This document shows positions 24,510 through 41,418 of a stretch of DNA of 64,000 bases, piece by piece. The notes under the pieces are model-generated. The model worked only from the letters and a program-made list of their open reading frames with translations, did no database searches and had not been told where the DNA came from. Source of the DNA: Chrysomallon squamiferum (Eukaryota > Mollusca > Gastropoda > Neomphalida > Peltospiridae); assembly GCA_012295275.1 (NCBI GenBank), contig CM022672.1:19966894-20030893 (forward strand), read 5' to 3'. The stretch's first letter is position 1, and every line of letters begins with the position of its first letter. A program made the translations under genes and the position numbers.

Positions 24510-24885
24510 GAAAACTCAGGTTCACAAAACCTAGATGTATGTCACAAATAAAATGTATTATTTAATTGGTTTGATCATCTAACCAAATATTCTAATAGAA
24601 AGTTTTTCAAAAAAAGTATTTTCTTCTGTCAGTTGACTAAAGCATGTTGTGGAGATGTGAAATGTTGATAATACATGAACTGCAATAGTTAGCTAAAAGA
24701 GGTTGTTTGCTTTTTGCACAGGAGGCAGTGACGGCTCTGTTGTGATGATGGAGAACGAAGAGATGTTTGTGCTAGAGTTGGACCAAGGAGATGGGTGGAC
24801 GCGTGTGCGTCGAAATGACGGTTCCGAGGGATTTGTGCCAACATCCTATATTAATATTCACCTTTATGAGTCGGACCAAGTGTGA
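3952..24885 (+). CDS. FNBP1: CIP4/FBP17/Toca-1 family F-BAR adaptor, 15 coding exons, complete
   Basis: Adaptor that bends plasma membrane with its F-BAR dimer, binds active Cdc42 through HR1, and recruits N-WASP/WAVE and dynamin through SH3 during endocytosis and actin assembly. Coding exons: 3952-3975, 6822-6937, 13345-13395, 14596-14743, 15156-15218, 15826-15930, 16382-16414, 17796-17924, 18426-18572, 19099-19311, 22805-22920, 23343-23475, 23626-23774, 24266-24351, 24722-24885. All junctions are GT-AG and phases close to 1677 nt (558 aa plus stop). The N-terminus MSWGQELWDQYD matches the family start exactly. F-BAR covers about residues 1-290, HR1 about 352-426, SH3 about 497-553. Vertebrates have three paralogues (TRIP10, FNBP1, FNBP1L); this single gene is probably co-orthologous to all three, so the symbol is approximate. 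A Frizzled-domain gene is nested antisense in intron 2. Candidate poly(A) signals lie at 24994 and 25659. Confidence 0.95.
5681..5996 (+). other. Island of higher-complexity DNA in intron 1 with a 41-codon frame
   Basis: Against the AT-rich intron this stretch has clearly more GC and little simple sequence. It contains an ATG at 5871 opening 41 codons to a TAA at 5994-5996; the frame is open back to 5835, after a TGA at 5832-5834. The peptide (starting MQHLQVAVSLKAG) shows no domain I recognise. It could be an alternative first exon, a decayed mobile element or a conserved regulatory block. Not called as a gene. Confidence 0.25.
7238..7376. repeat. Dispersed repeat, copy A (intron 2 of the F-BAR gene)
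   Basis: Starts tgacactaattatg and continues through ccaatctgtt, ggtcag-tgaggt, aataggacaattaatgcag and ctgttttgtttttcag, then a T-rich and A-rich tail. A second copy lies in direct orientation about 1.03 kb downstream at 8269-8410 with roughly 80 percent identity by eye and small indels. It does not resemble the surrounding simple DNA. Either a short interspersed element or a local segmental duplication. Confidence 0.75.
8269..8410. repeat. Dispersed repeat, copy B (intron 2 of the F-BAR gene)
   Basis: Direct repeat of 7238-7376, beginning at tgacactaattatgtggcc and ending in an A-rich stretch after tcagtttggttg. Shared anchors include ccaatctgtt, gatgaggtg, aataggacagttaatgcag and ccctgttgtt. 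The preceding segment, about 8160-8268, is also of higher complexity but was not found next to copy A. Confidence 0.75.
10057..10066 (-). terminator. Candidate poly(A) signal of the tandem-CRD gene
   Basis: On the minus strand AATAAATAAA lies about 147 bases after the stop codon and is the first AATAAA in that direction. It would give a short 3' UTR. Confidence 0.45.
10213..11115 (-). CDS. Secreted tandem Frizzled-domain (double CRD) protein, intronless, nested antisense
   Basis: Probable secreted binder of lipidated Wnt-type ligands or Frizzled partners. The first in-frame ATG (11115-11113) sits in a strong context (caccATGG) and gives 300 aa to a TAG at 10213-10215; a TAA lies upstream in frame. 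Residues 1-24 look like a signal peptide (VVVLVLLILDVIC core). CRD1 has ten cysteines: 29, 37, 75, 84, 91, 102, 106, 113, 131 and 142, with CEPVEVPMC, YNMTRMPN and GH as in Frizzled. After a polybasic linker (KERKKQRR, 147-154), CRD2 also has ten: 160, 168, 207, 216, 223, 237, 241, 248, 267 and 286. N-glycosylation sequons occur at NMT (44-46) and NNS (281-283). There is no seven-helix region, so it is not a receptor, and no netrin-like domain, so it is not a classical sFRP. It lies wholly inside intron 2 of the F-BAR gene. The domain call is firm; the ligand is unknown. Confidence 0.9.
   Translation of the reverse strand: MDGVVVLVLLILDVICNGRYFTAAQNTQCEPVEVPMCKGLVGYNMTRMPNQYGHQNQNEVYWALQPWWPYMDMGCSPNLRLLLCGMYLPKCTPGSTKVQIPCKETCRRAKNACSLDMRRQGRPWVNYGFRCPSLLSERSRRCIPPAKERKKQRRLQYVICQKNTLSICADNKEPYTYGSVPNMYLQSSVREMEKELEQYKPLIQSGCSEHLSFFLCGTYMPYCTKETRQEIPFVVPCRELCQEVYNACISTYTQQRNGMPWPGKFHCHRFPSYTEAYSKGNNSIPCTMQPYAIPVQRPTG
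11166..11171 (-). promoter_or_regulatory. TATA box of the tandem-CRD gene
   Basis: Reads TATAAA on the minus strand, with a second TATATAA just downstream, about 51 bases before the chosen ATG. Initiation about 30 bases downstream would leave a 5' leader of roughly 25 bases, which fits an intronless TATA-driven gene. Positional inference. Confidence 0.5.
11908..11957. repeat. (AT)n-(GT)n compound microsatellite
   Basis: About 30 bp of AT dinucleotides run directly into about 17 bp of TG dinucleotides. In intron 2 of the F-BAR gene, upstream of the nested gene on its strand. Confidence 0.95.
12061..12104. repeat. T-run followed by A-run (homopolymer palindrome)
   Basis: About 21 T, one G, seven T and then about 13 A. 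The T and A blocks are complementary, so single strands can fold back. Intron 2 of the F-BAR gene. Confidence 0.85.
15990..16160. repeat. Long polypyrimidine tract (CTTT/TTTC family)
   Basis: About 170 bp made almost only of T and C with tetranucleotide CTTT blocks, later grading into TTTATT and TTA repeats. It begins about 60 bp after the donor of exon 6 and precedes the microexon at 16382, so it could affect splicing of that exon. Such tracts can also form triplex DNA. Confidence 0.8.
16382..16414 (+). CDS. FNBP1: 33-nt microexon (11 residues) inside the F-BAR helix
   Basis: Bounded by a good acceptor (ttcttcag) and donor (gtaaga), phase 0 on both sides, coding DINLLKLKAEK. Without it exon 6 joins exon 8 in frame, and the F-BAR then has the same spacing (16 residues) between VEK and the next conserved block as I recall for human FBP17 and CIP4. 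The microexon is therefore an in-frame insertion and probably an alternative cassette. It resembles the last 33 nt of exon 6 (15898-15930, DINLSRAEVEK): 6 of 11 residues and 20 of 33 bases are identical. Splice use is not proven by sequence. Confidence 0.7.
22321..22359. repeat. Long T homopolymer in intron 10 of the F-BAR gene
   Basis: A T-run of about 28 bases with a T-rich shoulder. Similar long T-runs on the plus strand occur at about 13123-13147, 18187-18207, 21642-21667, 27480-27508 and 28181-28225; long A-runs are fewer (for example 28979-29006). Confidence 0.85.
22805..23475 (+). CDS. FNBP1: HR1 (Cdc42-binding) exons 11-12 of the CIP4/FBP17 gene
   Basis: Two exons (22805-22920 and 23343-23475, joined in phase 2) encode the anti-parallel coiled-coil HR1/REM-1 module. 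It begins at EDFSDLPPNQRRRKLQSKID and ends at LRHELQKFE, closely matching the Cdc42-binding HR1 of FBP17/Toca-1 (PPEQRRKKL block, then GDPxSLDxK). The acceptor is a tandem CAGCAG (22802-22807), so a one-glutamine alternative start at 22808 is possible without frame change. Confidence 0.92.
23626..24885 (+). CDS. FNBP1: Ser-rich linker and C-terminal SH3 exons 13-15 of the CIP4/FBP17 gene
   Basis: Exon 13 (23626-23774) is a polar linker rich in Ser, Asp, Gln and His, with HRRHSASDDSLSQS as a likely phosphorylated stretch. Exon 14 (24266-24351) has the acidic DFTDGDEFDNF segment seen in the family before the SH3, then IGTCHAMYPFDG. Exon 15 (24722-24885) completes the SH3 with ALYDY-type strand (HAMYPF), GDGWTRVRR (binding-groove Trp) and GFVPTSYI (conserved Pro/Tyr), ending in TGA at 24883-24885. 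Confidence 0.93.
24472..24504. repeat. (CA)n microsatellite in intron 14 of the F-BAR gene
   Basis: About 33 bp of uninterrupted AC dinucleotides between the two SH3 exons, followed by a short A-run. Confidence 0.95.
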
Positions 24886-27478
24886 TGAGAACAGAGAACC
24901 ACATGGTGCAATTACAACAAGTTGTTGTTCTCACTTTGTGTACACAGTCATTTATATTACACTGGCAGTGGCTGTCATCATGAAGAGTTGCAAAATAAAT
25001 TTTTTTTTTTTTTTACAAAACCCAGTTAAACAAAACAATGCCTTTATAAAGCAACTGGTAGGTTGTAATAAAACAAAAACAAATAATAAGTAACATTGAA
25101 CTGGTCTGACAAAACTAACAGCCTTTGCCCTGATGTCTTAATAACAGGAACATATGTTTGCTTTTTAGCAAGATGATGTGTTTAGAACATTTTTTTCTGA
25201 CATGAACAGTTACTGCTGTGACATAATTTGCTTCCATTAGTCACTTAGCAATAGCATACTGTATGCCTTCCAGATGGCTGAATGCAAGTTGCAGAACATG
25301 ATGTACATTTCAGCTTTGCTGACAGGAAGCAGTTGCATTGAGTCCCAGAAGAGAATGAGAACACCATTTGATTGCCACAGTCTGACAGACAGGAAAGTGC
25401 ATTCTCTTTTATTTGTCAGGTCAACGTATGCTCTTGTTATTGTCAGGGAGGAAGCAAGAATAATGATTCATAAGGTGTTTTAAGTTGTATTTTAAAACAC
25501 GTCGTTTTCTTTTTGAATGTCAACTTTACAAAATGAATATTTGACCACGAAGCCCATACAGTACCACCAGCAGAGAAAAGAGGATTAATATTGTCCCCAA
25601 AATGATGAAAAGTGTAACTGTTTTATTAAAGATATTGTAAATAGAATGGAAATGGATTAATAAACTTAAATGATGTTTACAGCATTATATACCACACACA
25701 GAAATTTTCGCTTGATCTTAATTACTATTGTAAGAGGTTGACCACTCATTTTAAAAAACACAGGGAATAGATTCAGTTTTGTAATCTCCTCTGTATGTGA
25801 AATGTTACTTAATGTTTAATAATTCTTTAAAAATTTTATTTTGAATTCTTTACTGTATATATTTCAAGGCATAAATTACAAATGTCACTTAGAAATTTTA
25901 TTAATGTATCAATTTTAAAATTAGCGTGCTAATTGATTTTGTACATTTTTTTTTTACACATCATGTTAAAGCCAAAAAGAAAATCAAACTTGGATTCATA
26001 GTAATTTTTATTTAGATACATTTTATCAGTCAGTGCTTTGGCTTTTTAAGTCTTAGTTGTTTAAAACAGTTTAATCTTCAGTGTCACTATAGAACTCTAT
26101 GTCACTAGTTGGTATTCACTTTTTTTTAACATACACTCATAAGAATGATGCTCCGGTCTTTACATCTTAGTTAGCTCAAATACACACCTACGCAAAATGT
26201 GCAATTCCATTAATCCATTGGTTTTATTTCATCATAATTATTTTTAAAAAAAATCTAAATTGTTACTTTAATTTTTATCGATAAGCAAAAGGTGAGAAAG
26301 AAAGGTATAATGTTTGTAAACTACTATTAGTTTAGATCATTCTGAAACAACTGTATTGAATTGTCAATAAATATGTAATGAACAGAAAGATTTCATTATT
26401 AAAAAGAAACCAGAGAAGTTTGATTTCAGCTTTAAGTAATGGGCATTATACCAGAAAGAGGCTATGAAAGATAAAAAAACAAAAAACCATTTAGTTACTA
26501 CCTATAATACAAAATATTTTTATACCTTCATATTTTATTTATTTATAACTTTTGTATGTACTCATCCCTTTCTTGTTTTCTTTCTGTTTTTTTTTTTTTT
26601 TTTTTCTTTTTTTGTTAAAAATACAATTATGTCCATTACTAATTTACATTAAAATTGAAAAAAATTCTCTTTAATTTACATGTTATTTTTTTTTGTCAGT
26701 AACACCTTTTTTTGTTGTAAATTTGTATATTGTTTTTTGCTCTTGACCCACCGTGATCATTCCTTGTTTATGTTACTTTGCTATATTTAAGATGTTACTT
26801 GTTGTAAAATTTCATAGTATAAAGCCCAGTGTAAGCAGAGCTCTGTTGTCAGTTGATAATTGTTTTTAATGTTTCCTGCTTGTTTGTTTTTTTAATAGGT
26901 TATCTGTTCTGTTGACTGCTTGCCCCTGGTTAGAAGTGTTGCATTTTTGTGTTTGGAAACATGTGAAAATGTTTGTGTACATTTTATTCACTTCAGAAGG
27001 TGCAAAATATTATATTTTATAAGGTAATATAATAAAAAAAATAATAATAATAAACTATAACTTCATATTAATTGTAAATATAGGATGAATAAGCCAATTC
27101 ATTCACTTAGAAAATATACAAGAAATAACAGTTTTAGAAAAGTTGAATATATGTACATGCTGCACATGTATTGTTTATTGGAGTGAGAAGAGACAGTAGA
27201 ATATATTATCCCAGGTCATTGTAAAGATTCATGTAACAAATATGCACAATATATCACATAGAAAAGGCGCATGTAGTAATTAGTGTGTGTGTGTACAACA
27301 GTACCAGTGGGTCTGGAAGAAGTTCGGTTCTTATTAAAATTAGTTAAAAAATAATAATAATAAATTCTGTAACTAAATGAAAACTGAAGTGACCAAATTA
27401 TTTCTCTTTCAATTATTCATATTATAATCTTTAAATGTTAAGTTTGTTTTTATAGTGTGAAAATTATTTGTGAAGTGT

Positions 27479-27513
<35 letters not shown>

Positions 27514-28183
27514 ACTGACCAGGTAATGATGTTGAAGGTGTTGAAAGAAACATGTTGGTAGAGAGTGTTTGAAGTGAAAGTTATTTAGTCCAAAAGAAAT
27601 ATACATATCTTAAGTGATTATTAATATTTAAATGTGTCAGCCATTGTGTGGAAACACTGACACTTCACTTTAGAAATGCGTTTTGTTTGTTTTCTTATTT
27701 AAGTAGTGATTTGTAACAAAAAACTTATTTGTTAACCAGAATAATATGGATATTTACATAGATAATGTCACGTTTAAAGTTGTAATCCATATTAACTCCT
27801 CAGGAAAAAATTGTAACCAAATTATGTTTGTAGATATGGCAGCAAAATAAAGTTTAAAAATTATTTAAAAAATTAATCAAAATAAATATGTATATTTTGA
27901 AATTAATTTATTTACTGTCAGTTGTGAATAATTTTTGGTGTAATATTTCTTTTTCTATCTTGTTAGGCTTTTCTCTTTTTTTTTTGGTTGAATTTGTGTC
28001 AATTTTTATTCTTTTTACACTGATCTTTAAAAAAAAAAAAATAATAATAATAATAATGAAATTAAAAATCTAATAATACTACAAACTGTTAAAAATCTTA
28101 ACAAAATTGTATTAAATTGAAATTGTACTCATTATACAAAGTATTAAATGGATATACAATCACAAATGGAGAACAACAATCAT

Positions 28184-28225
<42 letters not shown>

Positions 28226-28970
28226 CATGTATTTTAAGAGAAGGCAAGACATTTAATATATATGTACATAGGTAGATCCAGTATTAAAGAATAGTTTTCA
28301 GGATACAGTTATCAGCATGAAACAGATTTGATCATACAGGTAAAAATATTAGTTAAAGTCACCATATAACTAGACAGAAATAAAAGTTACTTGATTGTTA
28401 GAGAATCACCTTTTTTATGAAAAATTAATAATAAATAAATAAATAAAATTTAAAATGTTAAGAGTACATACTATCATGAATTGTAGAAAATATTTAGCTA
28501 ACAAAAACTTTTTTCTTCTTTTTTTTTAATCGGCTTTTCCATGATAGTTTATTCTAAAAATTTGTTTTTAGGAGTCCTGTCAGTTTACTAAAAATTAAAA
28601 AACTGACTACATCCTGAAAAATTGATTTTATTATTTATCTCTGCCAAAGTATTGTCAAGAGATAAATACGGCTTGTTGATTTTACAGAATGGTAGATTCC
28701 AATTGTGAATAATATATTTTATAGATGTATTAAAAAGAAATTATAATGAATAAGTTACAATTCCTGTCATATTAAGGAATATTTCATTAGTGTACTGGAG
28801 CAACTTTTGACATTCAAAAAAAATTTAAAAATGAAGAAAAATATTTATGGTTTATAAAGGGACTATTTAATAAGTAATTGCAGAATCAGGTTTTGGGGGA
28901 TTTTAAGTAACTCATGAGTCAACATTGGGCTTAATGATAATTATCTTGCCTTCAGTGTTTAGAAATATCA

Positions 28971-29007
<37 letters not shown>

Positions 29008-32000
29008 ACTAATGAAATTGAAGCTTTTGTGTACACTGTGTGCTTTTGCTAAAATTAATATTTAAAATTTTATATGTTGCAATTTCATGAACTTATTATT
29101 ATTCTGGTTTTATTTGTAAATATATATTTTTTAATGCTAATGTTTATTAAGTCAAGGACTAATTAACATGTCAAGTAATTATCACAGAAGGCCTTGATTG
29201 GTAGTTTTTACACTACAAAGTTGGTCTAACATTATTAATTGTGCCAGAGGGGCACCAATCTCATCACATGCTGCGATTATAGTATTGTATAAATGCTAAG
29301 TTTTTATCCAGTTACTAAAGAGCTATGTGTAAACTACAGAATCAGTCCTGATGTTTTTAATCAGTATTTGAATGTCGAGCGAGTGTATTAGTGAGGTATC
29401 CTTTTTATTATAAACAATTGTGTACAAAGCTGATTTAATTAAAGCTTATAAGTATACAGTATCATCTTACATATGTATTATTAAAACTTTTTTTTTTTAA
29501 CCAATTTTGATTTTTGTTATTATTTTTCTAATGTGTTAGTGAAGATATGACTGGGTGGGTTTTTTTTCAGAGCACACAGTATGCAGTTTCAAGATATAAT
29601 GGTCAGAGAAAGTCATTAGTATGTACTGGATTAAACATACATAAAAATATATTTAAAATTTAATCAATAAGGGTTATGCAGAAACATTATGAGAGTAACT
29701 TAGGAACAATATTAAAAGTCCTGAGTACTCATTAAAAATAAAAGATAAATATACACCTCTGATAATTGTGGCAAGGAAACTGGGTTCTGTTATGCAACCT
29801 CATTTCAGAGTGCAAGTGAAATTAAAGTTCCAGTGAAAACAAGAAACTGCTGATAGTGTGCAGGATAAGCATTCTGATGTTAGCTGTAACTACTACTTCA
29901 GATACTTGCCATTTTATAACTAACAGGAAAAAATAAATATTGTTTAATAAAGAAACTCAAGTGCAGAGGAGGAGGAGTAGCTTTATTATCAGGAATGAAA
30001 TAGAAATATACAAATAGTAATACACAAGAACAAGTAATCATTTACAATGCAGAAATGATAGAGACAGACAGAAACTGTGAAAGAAAATATTGAGCAAGTG
30101 AAAGCATTAGCTAATTTACTTCAACCTGTACATACACAAGTGTGCGTTTATGTTTTACTTATCTGGGACTTTTCAAAAACCAAATCCCCATAATAAAACT
30201 AGAGTAGTTCTTTTTACTTGGTTTCTTCAGTAAAGTAATAAAATATTAAATATTAACAGTTTTAGATTAAAACTTCATACATTTTTTAAATTATGTCAGT
30301 ATATATTTTCACCCTTCCTTGAAATAATAGAATATGTATTAATTCTGTTACAAAGTTTTCCCCAAAGTGAAATTTAACATGGTATTAAATAAAATGATAA
30401 ACTTTAGAATAAGGGCTATGTGTTATATGTTGTTCAGTATAATGTATCTGACATATAGGTTTTTTTTATATTTTTTTTATTATATGAAACTGATATGGTA
30501 CAAAGTAATTTCAAAACATATACCAGACCTTAATCAGTTAACACAGATGGGGAAAACATTACTGTTTGATATGAACTTAACATTAAGGGAATATGACATC
30601 AGTACAATAAATACAAGGACTGACATATCAAAAAAATAAATAAATAACTGCATTGAAATATCAATTTTAATAAAAGAAATACATATGTTTACAGTCAAAA
30701 TTTTATAGTATTAAAATTATACACCGGCTATAAAATAAATGTTAACATAAATAAATCACTTCTCACCAAGACAAAACAGTTGACAATAATTTTTTTTTTT
30801 TTTTTCTGTAAACAACCTACAGTTTACACATATTTTAAGTAAATATTTTGAAATGATTTGTCTAAAGAATAAATTATTAATAATTTATTGTAAAAAACAA
30901 TAAAGTAAAAAATGAAAAAAAAATGAACTGTCTATTTTAGTTTTTAATTTTTATCTATCCATTTTAATTATCTGCAATTCAAAATCTCAGCTCCACCACT
31001 GAGTTACAAGTTTTTATGTGACAGATCCAGAATTTTAGAAACTGTCCATCCTAGCATGTATATGTAACTAGGATAAAATTAATTCTATGAAGATTACAAA
31101 ACCCACTAACAAGACAGGCCAAAAAAAAAGTAAACTTATTGTCTATGGAACAATTTTCAAAGTGAATTGGCATCTATTAAAGAAGTCAGGTAAACCCAAC
31201 AAGTATTAATTTGACGTGCTAATCTTAATTAATGTAAAATTTAACTGCTACACAAGAACTGTAATCTTATTAAGAAACCTTACAAAATATCTGAGAAATA
31301 AGTAAATTTCCTATAAATTCACATTAACACTTGAAGGAAATTCTGATTAAAACATGAAAAATTACAATATATTTACTTGCCTGTTAAGCTATTTTGTGAC
31401 TAATTTTGAAATAACAATTGTGCGTAATAGTGTTTGTCAAAAACAGGGTTTTTTTGGGGGGGTGATCTGCTAAATTCAGTTATAGATTGTGTTGAAGTAC
31501 TATTACAATTAAATTCATCCAGTGCAAAAGCTACATAGCAGGAACATACAATTTGCTTCATTTTAATGAAGATAAAGCATTAATACAATAATAAAATTAA
31601 TGCACAAGCTTCAAATCAAGGGTAGTTATATATAACTGAATCTCATTCATACACATTCTAAACCTGATAAAATACTGTTCAAAACTGACATGCCTTTTAA
31701 GTGTTCAGAATGTAACACATATTTTAATTCTGAAGAAACATATAAAATAAAATATTCTAAACATTTCCAAGAAATGCTAAACCACAGATCTCCATGAATC
31801 CTAGTTCTTTCCTAAATATACTACCATTTATACCAATACTCAAGCATTCATTCAGTGTTAAAGCTTAGTTTGTAAACTGTAATAGCTTCCAGATCTAGAT
31901 AAATGCATCTAAATATTATACTTCTGAAAACAGAAAAAAAAATAATAAATTGAATCAAAATGGGCATTTTAATATTATTCCTAATAAATGCAACTTTCAC

Positions 32001-33524
32001 TGCAAGAAAGAGCAAGAGCTAAATTTGTAAACATCCACTTTCTACATCTGGAAATTTATCGAAATATTATGTATAATTTTCAAAAATTGTTTTCAGCACA
32101 AAATATTCCACCCTCTTAAATGAAGATGTTTGTATACCTAATATCGATTAGTAACAGATCAATCAAAATATGGGGAGGCTCAGCCTCTTTATACTCAATA
32201 ATGCCCTACTGGGGTCCCTAAGGACTAGAGATTAAAACCCAATACTTCAAATGCCTAAAGGTGTTTAAACATGGGAAGGGTATTCTACTCTAAATTTTCA
32301 AATGACTAAATCAATATAAGTGGAAGCTTGGTTTATAAAAAGGTGGAAAGTGTGTAGACTTAGCACTCTGTTATGAGACATTCAGATATCGATCAACATA
32401 ATTAGTTACTTAAAAGTTAAAAAACAAAACTGCATTAAAAAAAACAGCATTAATAACAATCACAAACAATATATTAAAATGTAATTAGGGCGATGCCAGA
32501 AAGGGATGGCAGGGGTAAAGGTCCAGTCTAATCCATGGAAGTGACCTTCCATTTCAGGCTTTATCCCAAATCACACTTCACCCATTTTATCACACCGAAT
32601 CCCACCACCAACACAAATTCTAGATCTGACCCTGAGATATTTGGTAAAAACAAAAACAAAACAAAAAAAAATCACATACATGCCACTGAAATAAAAATAT
32701 AAAACGTTCTTGTTCACTTTTACCCCTTTAAGCATGTACTTTAGGCCATTACATATAATCCATTTCAAACCTATTTGGTTCAGTACGGTTTTATCAAATA
32801 CAACAATAACCAAAATTCAAATTTATTAACAATGAAACAATTATGTCAGCACAATGAGATCATGAAGATAAATAACATCACAAGAATTAGCAGCAGAAAA
32901 TGATATTTAAAGTTTTTATCAATGAAACATTTATATTAATCATGTATGTATAGGTAACAGCATGAGAAAACATACTGATTTTAAAACAAAAGTAAAGTCT
33001 AAATGTTGCTGAAAACTAAAAGTTTTATGAATTTTATTTATGATTAATTAGCTATGTGCACAAAAGTGCATGAAAATAAACTTTTACTAAAGTAAAAAAT
33101 TATTTTTGCCATTTATATCAAAACTTAAGATATATGTTAGCAATAAATATTTACTGGAAATGATTCACTTAGACAAAATGATCACAGTTTAAAGAACCTG
33201 CCCCCCAAGAGCTATCAAATCCATGAATTAATGATATTATAAAATAGCACTAGTATTAGAACTACTACTAGATAAACAAGCAGATGGTTAGCAAAGTTGC
33301 CGCATCTATCAGTCTTGCAGCCTTATTTACTGTATATGACTTTACACGTTAGGTTTTCAAGAATTACAAACATTATTAAAGCCAGAATTTGATCTCAGGA
33401 CAATCTTTTCTCAATAGACTAACTTTTCTTCTTTTTTTTTTTTTTTTTTTCTTAAAACCCTTCTCTGTCTGGGAACTCTTACCAACCTCTAAGAGAATCC
33501 CCAATGTCAAACACTGTTCTAGAC

Positions 33525-33809
33525 CAGGAGTCTCAAACACTCAGCCCACAGACTAATTGTAAGTGGCCCACGATCATCACTTTGTTTGCATGTAACATCA
33601 TTCTGTTATTGCCACAAGCTTGCTGTATTTCAGAAAATAAGATCTGATATTCAATAAAATGTCTGATGTATTTACATTTATTCATTTATTAGCTTTGCTG
33701 TGTAGCTCCTGAAAATGATAACACCCACACCTCCCCATTCCATACATGTATTCTTGGCCCGCTGTACCTATATAATGGCCCTTTACTTTCCTTGCGTTCG
33801 AGACCCCTG
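33525..33809. mobile_element. hAT-type MITE (non-autonomous DNA transposon), 285 bp
   Basis: Terminal inverted repeats of 16 bp: left CAGGAGTCTCAAACAC (33525-33540), right the complement of CAGGGGTCTCGAACGC (33794-33809). Thirteen of 16 match and all three differences are A/G, as expected from decay. The left flank ttctagac (33517-33524) fits the TA-centred nTCTAGAn target reported for hAT elements; the right flank is ttctaata (5 of 8), a partly decayed 8-bp duplication. The inside has GGCCC-bearing segments near both ends and no open frame. CAGGGGT-type ends are usual for hAT families. Confidence 0.72.
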
Positions 33810-34998
33810 TTCTAATACAATAATAAAAAAAAGTTACTGAAACGATCTGTTAGCATCATCTAAAGTACATCTTCCAACAATCAAAATGAATGTGTTTCTA
33901 GGTAAAGAAAAGAATAAAATTTTATAAAGTGTTATTTCCCAAAACTGTTTGGGCCATATAAACATGAAGACAAAATATCTCAACCAGAAAAAAGACCTAA
34001 TTTGTTTATTATATTTACAAATTTTGACTGTGTATGCATGTTTATATATATGTACATATGCATATATATACACACAGTACATTTATGTATATGATTAACA
34101 AGATTATAGAAAAAAGTGCAGGAGAGAAATTTAAATTGAACATGTTTTTATTATTTTGTTAAAATGTGCCTGGAAAATATAAATTTCTACAAGTGGATGA
34201 TTTGACTATGTTATGCCAAATCCAAGCATAAAGTCTAATATTTCACAACCATGACTATTCACAAAATAAACTTAAGGATATATATACTAAATTTTAAAAC
34301 ATTTCAATTGATATTTACTGATGTCTGTGATAGCAGTTTCAGTTCTATATCTCTGGCTCTTGGATAACAAGTGTGTATTCCATTGTCTAAAATGCTAGTC
34401 AAAATATGAAAAGTTGTCAAAGCCTGTTCACGCTACAAATAAGAAAATCTCACAATGACGAATTCAGCCAAGAGACATTAAGCATCTCACTCTTCAAAAA
34501 ATGCAAACAAAGGTGCATTAAATTAAAATATAATTCATCTGAATATTTGTTAAAATTAATTTTAAGCATTTCTTCAGTTATAAATATAAAATAAAATAAA
34601 CAAAAAAAAAATACCATAGACCCTATTTTCCATTTAACATCTTCACCCATTAAAGCTATTTCTGGGTACAAATGAAGATACCAGACACATTTTTTTTTTT
34701 TTAACTCTTTGCAGTTACTTCATAACACAGGCATATGAACATTTCTTAACACTGTGGATCAAATTTCAAAGAGCCTCCTGTGGACTGATTCTGAAAAGCT
34801 CTCTGTGTTTGTCAACGTTTTCACAGAGACATGAAAGAGGATAGACAATAAACTACACACAGAACCGTATTTATCACAGCCTTTATAACCATAAGCTTGT
34901 CGTTATTAAGGCAACTGTTGCATGATTTAAAGAAGTAAATAATAACAAAAATAAAACTAATACAACTAATCTGTTACATAAGTAATCTACAATGAAGG

Positions 34999-35004
34999 TT
35001 TATT
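34999..35004 (-). terminator. Candidate poly(A) signal of SCaMC
   Basis: AATAAA on the minus strand about 247 bases after the stop codon, the first one in that direction. Alternative downstream signals are likely in such AT-rich DNA. Confidence 0.4.
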
Positions 35005-35250
35005 CCTAGGTTATGCTAAGAAATTAAATAAATCTGCGTATGCTTTTTTGTGTTTTTCTCACCAACTACTCATGATTAAACATAACAATAACTTTCTGGT
35101 TGCATTCTGCAACAAAATGCTTGGTTAAAAGAAAATCAAGTTCTGCTTTTAGACTGGACGTCATGGTGTCAGGTCATGAACTGATGTCTAAGCAGTGCAT
35201 TGGAATAGTTTTTCACAAGAACAAAATAATTATTTAAAATTTGTATATGC

Positions 35251-41326
<6,076 letters not shown>

Positions 41327-41413
41327 GGCTTTAACATAGGACGATGAACTCTAATTGTATATAATCCTCCATTAAAAGTTACATTACCGACGAGAATCAC
41401 TCCTCTTGATTCG

Positions 41414-41418
41414 ATTGG
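41414..41418 (-). promoter_or_regulatory. CCAAT box upstream of SCaMC
   Basis: Minus-strand CCAAT in the context tcatCCAATcga, about 90 bases upstream of the SCaMC ATG (41326), at the usual distance for a CCAAT element. No TATA box in good position was noticed. Confidence 0.4.

Larger units (their letters stand above)
24886..35250. other. About 10 kb between convergent genes: 3' UTRs, no gene found
   Basis: The first part is 3' UTR of the F-BAR gene, with AATAAA at 24994-24999 and again at 25659-25664. The last part is 3' UTR of the SCaMC gene, whose first downstream AATAAA on the minus strand is at 35004-34999. Between them the DNA is AT-rich with long homopolymers (27480-27508, 28181-28225, 28979-29006). 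Frames of 60-90 codons occur but are Ile-, Lys-, Asn- and Phe-rich and match nothing. One hAT-type MITE (33525-33809) is present. I saw no tRNA, rRNA or coding transposon. Confidence 0.7.

Noticed and set aside
25274-25483. 69-codon frame after the F-BAR stop codon
   Set aside because: Lies in the probable 3' UTR, has no recognised domain or splice context, and resembles chance.
32176-32188. GAGGCT-C-AGCCTC palindrome
   Set aside because: Isolated 13-base hairpin with no neighbouring motif or repeat structure to support a function.
33793-33809. tRNA-like B box (gcgttcgagacccc)
   Set aside because: The same motif occurs inverted at the other end of the element and no A box or cloverleaf was found; it is a hAT terminal repeat.
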